Positions 16,922 through 24,706 of a DNA stretch of 64,000 bases are shown in pieces (the stretch's first letter is position 1; the number at the start of each line of letters is the position of its first letter). This stretch comes from RPQJ01 sp963777725 (GTDB lineage Bacteria; Pseudomonadota; Gammaproteobacteria; Steroidobacterales; Steroidobacteraceae): assembly GCA_963777725.1 (NCBI GenBank), contig CAVZRR010000020.1, positions 372,001 to 436,000 on the forward strand, written 5' to 3'. Under the pieces are notes generated by a model. That model did not search any database. It was given only the letters and a program-made list of their open reading frames with translations, and was not told where the DNA came from. Position numbers and translations under genes: made by a program.

Positions 16922-17617
16922 TCACTTCTCGTTACCGAGCCAGCGGTACAGGTAACCTGCCACCAGCGCGCCAATGATCGGCGCCACCCAGAAAAGCCAT
17001 AACTGGCCAAGCGCCCAGTCGCCGACGAACACGGCCGGACCGGTGCTGCGCGCCGGGTTCACGGAGGTGTTGGTGACCGGGATGCTGATCAGGTGAATCA
17101 GCGTCAGGCCGAGGCCGATCGCGATCGGGGCGAAGCCCGCCGGGGCGCGCCGATCCGTCGCGCCCAGGATGATCACGAGGAACATCAGGGTCATGACGAC
17201 TTCGGTCAGGAAGCCGGACGCCATCGAATAGCCGCCGGGCGAATGCTCGCCGAAGCCATTCGAAGCCAGCCCGCCCGACAGGTCGAAGCCGGGCTGGCCG
17301 GAGGCGATCAAGTAGAGCACGAAGGCGCCCGCGATGCCGCCGAGTACCTGCGCGATGATGTAGGGGCCGACCTCGCCGAGCGGATGCCGACCACCGGCCC
17401 AGAGGCCGATCGTCACCGCCGGATTGAGATGGCAGCCGGAAATGTGGCCGATTGCGTAGGCCATCGTCAGCACGGTCAGGCCGAACGCGAGCGATACGCC
17501 GGCGAGGCCGATACCAACCTCCGGAAAGGCCGCGGCCAGCACGGCGCTGCCGCAACCACCGAGCACGAGCCAGAACGTGCCGATGAATTCGGCCGCGAGT
17601 TTCTTGGACATGGGCAT
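16922..17617 (-). CDS. aqpZ: aquaporin Z
   Basis: This 231-residue water channel of the inner membrane has six helices and two NPA boxes: HLNPAVTIGLW (about 62-72) and SVNPARSTGPA (about 185-195). Length and start match E. coli AqpZ. The ATG at 17617 follows AGGGAA; a second ATG two codons later is possible. Confidence 0.95.
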   Translation of the reverse strand: MPMSKKLAAEFIGTFWLVLGGCGSAVLAAAFPEVGIGLAGVSLAFGLTVLTMAYAIGHISGCHLNPAVTIGLWAGGRHPLGEVGPYIIAQVLGGIAGAFVLYLIASGQPGFDLSGGLASNGFGEHSPGGYSMASGFLTEVVMTLMFLVIILGATDRRAPAGFAPIAIGLGLTLIHLISIPVTNTSVNPARSTGPAVFVGDWALGQLWLFWVAPIIGALVAGYLYRWLGNEK

Positions 17618-17676
17618 GTCAGGTTCCCTGCAAATGTTTGTTGATCGACGCCAACCCGACCCCCCAAGCCTGCAAT

Positions 17677-17787
17677 CTAACGAGTCCCGGGCCCCGGCGA
17701 CAAGGGGTTTCGCTGCGGCTCGAGCGCAACCCACTCGTCCACGATTCGCGCGAGGACACGATTGAGCGTCCGCGGGTCCTCCAGCAT
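17677..17787 (-). CDS. possible 36-residue peptide gene
   Basis: A short frame of 36 codons (starting MLEDPRTLNRVLARIVDEW) fills most of the 188-bp gap between the VOC gene and aqpZ. It has the codon pattern of this genome but only a weak ribosome site. I do not recognise it; it may be a fragment or chance. The rest of the gap shows no other clear signal beyond the likely aqpZ promoter area. Confidence 0.22.
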   Translation of the reverse strand: MLEDPRTLNRVLARIVDEWVALEPQRNPLSPGPGTR

Positions 17788-17805
17788 CGGGATGGGAGTA
17801 CCTGT

Positions 17806-18858
17806 TCAGTCCTGCAACAGGGTCCACGAGTAGCCGTCGGGGGCGACGAACGAGAAGGCCCGCGTGCCGAACTCATCGGCCAGGACGTCCGTCACCCGGG
17901 TTGCGCCACCCGCCTGCACGAGCTTCCACAACCCCTCGAGGTCGCTGGTGCGCCACGTATAGAGCGAAAGCCCGAGGCAGCCCGGCCGCGAGCGGTCGAG
18001 TTTGTCGGCGAGGCGGCTCGACGCGTTGAAGCGGACGACCTTGAGCTTGCCCGAGCGGCGTGCGTCGAGAGAGTGACCCGAGCGCGGATCGTCGAAGTCC
18101 ACCATCCAGTGCGTTTCGTCCGGCTCGAGCCCGAAGATCTGGCGCGAGCCGGTCGCCTGCGCGTACGGTCGCTCGCCGTCGAACCAGCGCTGCAGGCCGA
18201 GTACCTCATCGTAGAAGCGCAGCACCTGGTGGTCGTCGTTCGCGATCATCATGCCCGCATGCGTGTGCTGGCTGGTGCGGAACATCGATTGCGGGCAGAT
18301 GCAGCCGTAGTGGGGGCTCTCGTAGCCGAAGCGCTCGAAGAACACCTGGCGGTACAGCGGCTGGATCACGACCATTTCGCGCACGCCGACGATCGGGTCG
18401 GCGAACGGCCGAGGTGCGCGCTCGCCCGTGACCTCGCCGATGACTGCCAGGATCGGCTCGATGACCCGGATCGGCAGGCCGTGGTCGCGCGCCGTCACTG
18501 CGTGATTGGCGACATTCAGGACACTGTCCGTGAGCCGCACGCCCCAGCGGCTGCCGGCGCAGCGCAGGTTGTCGTCGAGGCCGAGACCGTCGTTGACGGG
18601 ACGCTCCCACTGCATGAGTCGGACGAGGCCATGATCGGCGTTCTGGTGATACAGGCGCACCGAACGCAGCGTCGAGTCGACGCCGTAGAGCGCCCGCGCG
18701 GCCGCAGCCTCGAGCGTGCCAAACCGGCCTGCGCGGCAGCCAAAGCGCTCGTAGTACGCGATCGATTCCGCGAGATCGGGCACGCCGATGCAGATCTCGT
18801 AGAGCCCGCCGATGCAGGCGGGACGGGCCGTGGGGTTGCCGGGAGTCGTCTGGGCCAT
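17806..18858 (-). CDS. two-domain VOC (glyoxalase/dioxygenase-fold) protein
   Basis: This 350-residue protein has two vicinal-oxygen-chelate modules. The first (about 17-140) begins LYEICIGVPDLAESIAYY and the second (about 210-345) contains HAGMMIANDDHQVLRFYDEVLG and ends FVAPDGYSWTLL. Such proteins include glyoxalases, ring-cleaving dioxygenases and lyases; the substrate cannot be told. The FAD-linked oxidase gene ends 10 nt upstream on the same strand, so they likely share a transcript and may act on the same 2-hydroxy acid or ring-derived compound. Confidence 0.78.
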   Translation of the reverse strand: MAQTTPGNPTARPACIGGLYEICIGVPDLAESIAYYERFGCRAGRFGTLEAAAARALYGVDSTLRSVRLYHQNADHGLVRLMQWERPVNDGLGLDDNLRCAGSRWGVRLTDSVLNVANHAVTARDHGLPIRVIEPILAVIGEVTGERAPRPFADPIVGVREMVVIQPLYRQVFFERFGYESPHYGCICPQSMFRTSQHTHAGMMIANDDHQVLRFYDEVLGLQRWFDGERPYAQATGSRQIFGLEPDETHWMVDFDDPRSGHSLDARRSGKLKVVRFNASSRLADKLDRSRPGCLGLSLYTWRTSDLEGLWKLVQAGGATRVTDVLADEFGTRAFSFVAPDGYSWTLLQD

Positions 18859-18868
18859 GCGGATCTCG

Positions 18869-20335
18869 TCAGGGGGCGTTGCCGCCGGCGAAGTCGCCGG
18901 CGGCGGGCAGCACTTTGCCCGGATTCAGGATGCCGTTCGGATCGAGCGCATGCTTGATGACCCGCATCACGTCGAGATCCACGGCGCCCTTGAAGCGCGC
19001 GAGGTCCGCGCGCTTGAGTCGGCCGATGCCGTGCTCGGCGCTGATGCTGCCCCGGTATTGCCTGACGATCGCGTGCACGGCCTCGTGGATCGCCGGCGCG
19101 TGTGCCATGAACAGTTCGGCGTCGCCGCCGAGCGGCACGCTGACGTTGAAGTGCAGGTTGCCGTCGCCGACGTGGCCATAGGCCACCATCCGGCCGTTCG
19201 GCACCAGCGCGAGCACGGCGGCCGAGGCCTCCGCCATGAAGCGGGGCAACGCGGCGATCGGCACCGAGACGTCGTGCTTGATGCTGGCGCCTTCGGCTCG
19301 CTGCGCCTCCGGAACCGACTCGCGCAGTTTCCAGAGCGCCGCGCGCTGGGCGAGCGACTGGGCCAGCACCGCATCGAGCACGATGTCGTCGGTCATCGCC
19401 TGTTCGAGCGATTCCTCGAGCAGGCCGCGCAGCGCGGGGTCCTCGCGCGCCGTGGAAATCTCGCACAGCACGTAGCTCTCGTAGGGTCGCTGGAGTGGAT
19501 CGGTGACGCCCGGCACGTGATGCGCCGTGAGCTCGACCGCGATGCGCGGCAGGAACTCGAAACTAGTCACGCCGTCGCCGGTCGCGGCGCGCAGGCGCGC
19601 GAGCAGCTGCACCGCGGCGCCGATGTCCGGCACGGCGAGGAATGCGGTCTCGACCGTGCGAGGCCGCGGGAAGAGCTTCAAGCTCGCCGCCGTGATCACG
19701 CCAAGCGTGCCCTCGGCACCGATGAACAGGTCGCGCAGGTCGTAACCGGTGTTGTCCTTGCGCAGGCTCGTGAGCCCGTCGATGACGCGACCGTCGGCGA
19801 GCACGACCTCGAGGCCGAGCGCCAGCTCGCGCGTCACGCCGTAACGCACGGCGTTCAGCCCGCCCGCGTTCGTCGAGAGGTTGCCACCGATCTGGCAGCT
19901 GCCCTCCGAGCCGAGCGACAACGGGAAGAACCGGTCGACGGCCTCGGCCGCGGCCTGGACGTCGGCGAGCAGGCAGCCAGCTTCCACCGAGATCGAGAAA
20001 TTGTCAGGGTCCACTTCACGCACGCGATTCATGCGTCGCAGCGACAGCACGATCTCGTCGCCGAACTCGCCGGGAGTGGCGCCGCCGCAGTAGCTCGTGT
20101 TGCCGCCGTGCGGCACGACCGCGACACCGAGCTCATTGCAGGTGGCCAGCACCGCGGCGACATCGGCCGTCGAGGCCGGGCAGGCGACCAGCGGCGTGGC
20201 GCCCCGGTACAGCCCGCGGAAGTCGACGATGAACGGCGCAACGTCCTGCGGCGCTTCGAGGCAGGCGGCCGGACCGAGCCTGCGGCGGATCCGCTCCACG
20301 GCGGCGGCGACATTTCCGGGGACGCGGCTTGGCAT
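18869..20335 (-). CDS. FAD-linked 2-hydroxyacid dehydrogenase (GlcD/D2HGDH-like)
   Basis: This 488-residue flavoenzyme of the FAD_binding_4 plus FAD-oxidase_C type resembles D-2-hydroxyglutarate or D-lactate dehydrogenases and GlcD. The FAD-binding phrases are PHGGNTSYCGG (about 75-85) and GSCQIGGNLSTNAGGLNAVR; the C-terminal part carries VGDGNLHFNV and SISAEHGIG, whose histidines bind metal or substrate in relatives. The start is the ATG at 20335; a much longer frame upstream is antisense to nothing and is a shadow of the neighbouring gene. The exact substrate is unknown. Confidence 0.87.
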   Translation of the reverse strand: MPSRVPGNVAAAVERIRRRLGPAACLEAPQDVAPFIVDFRGLYRGATPLVACPASTADVAAVLATCNELGVAVVPHGGNTSYCGGATPGEFGDEIVLSLRRMNRVREVDPDNFSISVEAGCLLADVQAAAEAVDRFFPLSLGSEGSCQIGGNLSTNAGGLNAVRYGVTRELALGLEVVLADGRVIDGLTSLRKDNTGYDLRDLFIGAEGTLGVITAASLKLFPRPRTVETAFLAVPDIGAAVQLLARLRAATGDGVTSFEFLPRIAVELTAHHVPGVTDPLQRPYESYVLCEISTAREDPALRGLLEESLEQAMTDDIVLDAVLAQSLAQRAALWKLRESVPEAQRAEGASIKHDVSVPIAALPRFMAEASAAVLALVPNGRMVAYGHVGDGNLHFNVSVPLGGDAELFMAHAPAIHEAVHAIVRQYRGSISAEHGIGRLKRADLARFKGAVDLDVMRVIKHALDPNGILNPGKVLPAAGDFAGGNAP

Positions 20336-20376
20336 CGGCACCTTATACCGTGGAATCCGTCCCGGCGGGGCGGCCG

Positions 20377-21696
20377 TCAGGCGGCTCGCGGCGCTGCAAC
20401 CTTGGCGACCGCGAATGCAACGCCCACGGCGGCCAGCAGCACCAGGATCGATGCGAGGGGATTGGTCAGCAGCTGCGGCGCGATCAGCAGCAGCAGGCCG
20501 AAACCCAGCATCATGAAGCCGGAGATCAGCTTCAGGATGCGCCCCTCGGCTTCGCTCAGCTTGCGGGCGCCCATCGTGCGGACGAACACGATCACGATCG
20601 CCAGCAGCGGGATCACGTAGATCACGTTGTAGAGCGCAAGCCACGCGTAGTACTGCCAGGTCTCGAGCTCGGCGAGCGTCAGCACGCGCGTGTAGACCAT
20701 CGGGAAGCCCGCGGTGCAGAGCAGCTCGTACGAGTTGGCGACGATCGCGAGCAGCACGGTGCTTGCGAGCATGGGCCCGATGCTGCCGGACGCGACGATC
20801 TCGCGCATCCGCTTGAAGAGCCCGGGCTTCGCCGATTCCGGAATCGTCAGGCTCGGGCCCGCCTTGAACCAGAAGTAGTCCTTGATGTTGAGCACCGCGA
20901 CCAGCAAGGCGACCAGGCCCGCGATGACCGTGATGACGCGCAACTCGCCCGCAATCAGGAACACGTTGAGCCACGCCGCCATGAAGACGAAATAGACCAG
21001 TCCCGAGAACAGCACGAACGTGCCGCCGACGATGGCCATGCGGGTGCGGCTCTTCGCGTGCACCAGCAGGCTGAGCAGGAACAGCAGCACGAAGAACGCG
21101 CAGGGATTGAAGGCGTCCATGCCGGCGAGCACCAGCGTCAGCACCGGCAGCGAAAACGCCTTCGCGTCGACCGCGCCGATGAAGGGCAGGTGCACGGTCG
21201 TGCCAGCCGGCTCGCCGGTTGCCGTGGCGGGCTCCCCGGCGGCGTCCGCGCCCGCCGTCGATTGGGCCGGGCTGGGATTCGCCAGCCGCTGCTCGTGACA
21301 CTTCTCCAGGGCCGCGGCGATCTCGGCACCCGTGCTCTCCGCCGAGTCGTAACCGATCAGCACCTGCCGACAGAAGACGAAACCGGGGACCGACAGCGCC
21401 TGCGTGCCGAGTGCGAGCGCCGTTTCGTAATAGAAGCGGGCGTTGGCGCGGTTGTCCTTGACGACGAATTTCTGTACCTCGAGCCACGGCGAGCGGGCCG
21501 CGAGTTCGTCGATGAAGGGAGCGGCCGCTTGGCAGTGTGGGCACGTGGGCGAGAAGAAGTAGTACAGGCGGACGGTCGGCGTGCCGTCGGCGGCCGTCCC
21601 GTACCAGAACTCGTCGGATTTCGGGTCCGGGGCGGCACCCGCCAGGTGCGAGGCGAGGAGCAGGCAGGCGAGGGCGAGCAGTCTGATCAGGGGCAT
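20377..21696 (-). CDS. fusion of a periplasmic thioredoxin-like domain and a DsbD/CcdA-like membrane domain
   Basis: The 439-residue protein starts with a signal-like helix (1-21), then a thioredoxin-type domain with CPHC (C52, C55; FFSPTCPHCQ) to about residue 130. A low-complexity Ala/Gly/Thr linker follows (about 140-165), then about seven membrane helices. Two buried Cys motifs, FNPCAFFVLL and ELLCTAGFP, sit where DsbD/CcdA have their redox pair. This suggests a carrier passing electrons from cytosolic thioredoxin across the membrane to its own periplasmic head. The order is the reverse of DsbD, whose thioredoxin domain is C-terminal. The partner protein is unknown. Confidence 0.8.
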   Translation of the reverse strand: MPLIRLLALACLLLASHLAGAAPDPKSDEFWYGTAADGTPTVRLYYFFSPTCPHCQAAAPFIDELAARSPWLEVQKFVVKDNRANARFYYETALALGTQALSVPGFVFCRQVLIGYDSAESTGAEIAAALEKCHEQRLANPSPAQSTAGADAAGEPATATGEPAGTTVHLPFIGAVDAKAFSLPVLTLVLAGMDAFNPCAFFVLLFLLSLLVHAKSRTRMAIVGGTFVLFSGLVYFVFMAAWLNVFLIAGELRVITVIAGLVALLVAVLNIKDYFWFKAGPSLTIPESAKPGLFKRMREIVASGSIGPMLASTVLLAIVANSYELLCTAGFPMVYTRVLTLAELETWQYYAWLALYNVIYVIPLLAIVIVFVRTMGARKLSEAEGRILKLISGFMMLGFGLLLLIAPQLLTNPLASILVLLAAVGVAFAVAKVAAPRAA

Positions 21697-21790
21697 TGCG
21701 GCGTGCTGGAGCTGGACAAAGACCTGCGCATGATACCGGCGCGACCCGGGTTGGCTCTCCGGTTTTCTACCGATACCGCTGCGTCGATCG

Positions 21791-22681
21791 TCACCGGATC
21801 ACGTTCTTCGGGTCCGGCTGCTGGTCCGGCGGAGCCTGGCTGTAGTCCGCGAACGGACCGTCCCGTTCGCCGATCGCGGCGCGCACGCCCCGGTCCCGCG
21901 CCAGTTCGATGAAACGCCGGGCTTCCGGCGTGTTGCGCATCAGTCCGTCGAGAATCGGGCCCAGCGTCTGGGTCGCGGCGAGTCCCATGTTCTCGTAGGC
22001 CTGGTTGACGATCAGCTTCATCGCCGAGAGCTGCGAGAGCGGGATGGACGCGAGCTGTCGCGCCGTCCGCTGCACGGTGGCCTCGAGCTCGGCGAACGGC
22101 ACGGCCGAGTTGATCAGTCCGCAGTCGGCCGCGGCCCGTCCCGAAAGCGGCTTGCCCGTCAGGGCGAATTCCTTGGCCTTCGTCAGGCCGAGCCGGTAGA
22201 GCCACATGCCGCTCAGGTAGGCACCCCACATGCGCGAGTAGGGCGTGCCGATCCGTGCATCCTCGCTGGCGATCACGAGGTCGGCGCAGAGCGCGTAGTC
22301 GCTGCCGCCGCCCACGCACCAGCCGTGCACCTGCGCGATCACGGGTTTCGGGGAGCGCCACAGGCTCATGAATTTCTGCGTCGGCGCGAGCGCCGGCGCG
22401 GTGGCGAACATGAAGTCCTTGCCCGGATCCCACGCGCCGTCGGTGGTGATGTGCTCGTCCCACTGGTGGAAGCCGTCGCCGAAATCGAAGCCGCCACAGA
22501 ACGATCGTCCGGCGCCGCGCAGGATCATGACCTTGACCCGCTCGTCGCGGACGGCTGCATTGACGGCAGCCTCGATCTCGTCGGGCATCGGCGGCACGAT
22601 CGTGTTCAGCGCCTCGGGGCGATTCAGCGTGATCGTCGCAATCGCATCCTCGACGGTATACAGCAGCGTTTCGTAACTCAT
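21791..22681 (-). CDS. enoyl-CoA hydratase/isomerase (crotonase) family protein
   Basis: This 296-residue crotonase-fold enzyme has oxyanion-hole segments GAGRSFCGGFDFGDG (about 56-70) and HGWCVGGGSDYALCADL (about 119-135). The catalytic Glu pair of classic enoyl-CoA hydratases is not obvious, since the second motif reads ARIGTPYSRMWG, so a hydratase, isomerase or hydrolase role stays open. A roughly 20-residue insertion (HQWDEHITTDGAWDPGKDF) follows the first motif. It is divergent from the MDR reductase at 22750. Confidence 0.85.
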   Translation of the reverse strand: MSYETLLYTVEDAIATITLNRPEALNTIVPPMPDEIEAAVNAAVRDERVKVMILRGAGRSFCGGFDFGDGFHQWDEHITTDGAWDPGKDFMFATAPALAPTQKFMSLWRSPKPVIAQVHGWCVGGGSDYALCADLVIASEDARIGTPYSRMWGAYLSGMWLYRLGLTKAKEFALTGKPLSGRAAADCGLINSAVPFAELEATVQRTARQLASIPLSQLSAMKLIVNQAYENMGLAATQTLGPILDGLMRNTPEARRFIELARDRGVRAAIGERDGPFADYSQAPPDQQPDPKNVIR

Positions 22682-22749
22682 CGGGGGACTCCGGTAGGCT
22701 CCGATCGGCGTGGATCGTGCCGGGGATGCTACATTTGCCCGGGGGAATC

Positions 22750-23871
22750 ATGAAATCAGCACGCCTCGGCGCGTTCGCGCCACAGACCGGCGACATTCGC
22801 ATCGTCGACGTGCCGTTGCCCGAGCCCGGTCCGGGCCAGGTGCGGGTGCGCATGTTGCTGAGTCCGGTCAACCCGTCGGACCTGAATTTCGTCCACGGCA
22901 CGTACCACGCGGCCCTCGAGCGCATCATCTGGAACCAGCGGCGACCGGCGAGCGATGCCCGCGTCTACTACGACCCCGCGCACTCCAATCCTTGCCCGAT
23001 CCCGCCGTATGCCCTCGGCGGCGAGGGCGTCGGCATCGTCGATGCCTGCGGGTCGGGATTCCTCGCGCGGCGGCTGCGTGGCCGCAGGGTCGCGATCGCC
23101 GGCGGCCCGCCAAACGGCACCTGGCAGGAGTACACGCTGGCCGACGCGAAGCGCGCGGTGGTCGTCCCGGAGTCCGTGCCCGACGAGCAGGCCGCGATGT
23201 TCTTCGTCAATCCGATCACCGCGTACGTGCTGGTCCGCGAGGTGCTGCGGGTCCGGCGCGGCGATTGGGTGCTGGTCACTGCGGCCGGCTCGGCCCTCGG
23301 CAAGAGCGTCGTGCGCCTCGGTCGTCGCGATGGCTTCCGGACGATTTGCGTCGTTCGCTCCGGTGCGAACAGCGCGGAGCTCGCGTCGCTCGGTGCCGAT
23401 GCCGTCGTAGAAACGGACCGCCAGGACCTGGTCGTGGAAGTCGCGCGGATCACCGGTGATCGCGGCGTGCCGCACGCGCTCGACTGCGTCGGCGGCGAAC
23501 TTGCTGGCCTCGTCGTGCGTTGCCTCGGGCTCGGCGGCCGGCTCGTGATCTACGGCACGCTAGGCAACAGCCCGCTGCAGATCCCCGGGCGCGATCTGAT
23601 GATGCCTGCGGCGCAGGTTTCCGGCTTCCTGCTGCCGGTGTGGATGGCGCAGCAGTCGCCACTCAAGCTGCTCGGCATGCTGCGCGCGGTGCGGCGGTTG
23701 ACCGTCGAAGGCCTGTTCCGCACCGAGGTGCGCGAGACCTATCCGCTCGAGCAGGTCCAGGCGGCGATCGCGGCCTCGCTGGCACCGGGACGCACGGGCA
23801 AGGTCATGTTGCGGTTGGGCGAACGCACGCCCACCCATCACTTGAGGCAGACCACCAGCTTTGCCGAGTGA
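22750..23871 (+). CDS. zinc-free MDR-family reductase (enoyl-reductase/quinone oxidoreductase-like)
   Basis: This 373-residue medium-chain dehydrogenase/reductase has a catalytic GroES-like half (SPVNPSDLNFVHGTY, about 38-52) and a Rossmann half with AAGSALGKSVVRLG (about 178-191). The zinc-ligand cysteines of alcohol dehydrogenases are missing, which points to quinone oxidoreductase or 2-enoyl thioester reductase relatives. The ATG at 22750 follows GGGGGA. Its 3' end overlaps the convergent CheX-like gene by 34 bp. The crotonase gene runs divergently, so the two may share regulation in an acyl-CoA pathway. Confidence 0.84.
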   Translation: MKSARLGAFAPQTGDIRIVDVPLPEPGPGQVRVRMLLSPVNPSDLNFVHGTYHAALERIIWNQRRPASDARVYYDPAHSNPCPIPPYALGGEGVGIVDACGSGFLARRLRGRRVAIAGGPPNGTWQEYTLADAKRAVVVPESVPDEQAAMFFVNPITAYVLVREVLRVRRGDWVLVTAAGSALGKSVVRLGRRDGFRTICVVRSGANSAELASLGADAVVETDRQDLVVEVARITGDRGVPHALDCVGGELAGLVVRCLGLGGRLVIYGTLGNSPLQIPGRDLMMPAAQVSGFLLPVWMAQQSPLKLLGMLRAVRRLTVEGLFRTEVRETYPLEQVQAAIAASLAPGRTGKVMLRLGERTPTHHLRQTTSFAE

Positions 23872-24287
23872 CTGCGCCAGTGGATCGGAATCACCACCGG
23901 GCGGCAATCGGGCGGGGGCTGCACGGAGGCGGAGGCGCCCGAGACGACGGTCGGAACCGAGATCGCGAACTGGTTGCCGAAATCACGGCGCGCGTTGCCC
24001 GAGATCGTGTTGGCGACTTCGCCAACCAGGTCGCAGAGGTTCTCGTGCGACACGTTGCTCTCGTTCATCTTCATCAACAGCACGGTCAGCATGCCCCGCG
24101 GTGCGGTGAAGTAGACGATCCCCTGGCGGCGCCCCGAAACGGTGATGACGCCAGTGTACTCGTGCACCTCGGGCGCATCCTGCGTTGCGAGATACGGCGA
24201 TCCCAGCGACGCCGCCTGCTGGGCAGCCACCTCGAAGTACTGGGTCGTGCCGTAGACGAACGTGCGGATTTCGCGCTCGTCGATCAT
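23838..24287 (-). CDS. CheX-like chemotaxis phosphatase family protein
   Basis: This 149-residue cytoplasmic protein of the CheX/CheC-phosphatase type has the helix ENLCDLVGEVANTISGNAR (about 82-100), which contains the E-x2-N-type motif that dephosphorylates CheY-like partners in the family. It starts in an ATGA overlap with the CheY-like gene upstream (24284-24287), strong evidence for one operon. It probably resets the phosphorylated regulator. Its 3' end overlaps the MDR gene on the other strand by 34 bp. Confidence 0.8.
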   Translation of the reverse strand: MIDEREIRTFVYGTTQYFEVAAQQAASLGSPYLATQDAPEVHEYTGVITVSGRRQGIVYFTAPRGMLTVLLMKMNESNVSHENLCDLVGEVANTISGNARRDFGNQFAISVPTVVSGASASVQPPPDCRPVVIPIHWRSHSAKLVVCLK

Positions 24288-24688
24288 GTCGCGGTCGCCA
24301 GGCCCAGCAACTCCTCGAGGGCCTCGTTCAATTGCCGGTCCGAGAACGGCTTGTTCAGGAAGCCGTTCGCACCCTTTTCCATGGCCTCCACTGCGGTCGC
24401 TTTGTCCGCCAGCGCGGAGACGATCAGGATCAGCACGTCAGGCTTGAGCTGCACCAGCTTCTCGACGCATTCGATGCCGTCCATGTGCGGCATCGTGATG
24501 TCCATCGTCACCACGTCCGGATCGGTCGCGCGGAACACCTCGATGGCCTGCTGCCCGTCGGACGCGGATCCGACGACCTGCAGGTGTGGAATGTGCTGCG
24601 AGCGCTCGATGCGGCGACGCATGATGTTCGAGTCGTCGACGATCAGGAGCCTGATCGGCCGCAACGCGGACGGGGCGAAGTCGTGCAT
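24284..24688 (-). CDS. CheY-like single-domain response regulator
   Basis: This 134-residue receiver has no output domain. Its acidic pocket is VDDSN (about 17-21), the phosphoacceptor D63 in VVTMDITMP, Ser/Thr in IVSALAD, and Lys in FLNKPFS. It would be phosphorylated by the adjacent CheA-like kinase and dephosphorylated by the CheX-like protein. It is the third gene of the 23838-29041 operon. Confidence 0.92.
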   Translation of the reverse strand: MHDFAPSALRPIRLLIVDDSNIMRRRIERSQHIPHLQVVGSASDGQQAIEVFRATDPDVVTMDITMPHMDGIECVEKLVQLKPDVLILIVSALADKATAVEAMEKGANGFLNKPFSDRQLNEALEELLGLATAT

Positions 24689-24706
24689 GGTTCAGCCTCC
24701 TGTGGG

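Noticed and set aside
18869..21544. A longer version (891 codons) of the FAD-linked oxidase
   Set aside because: The extra N-terminal part is the DsbD-like gene read out of frame; the family start is at 20335.
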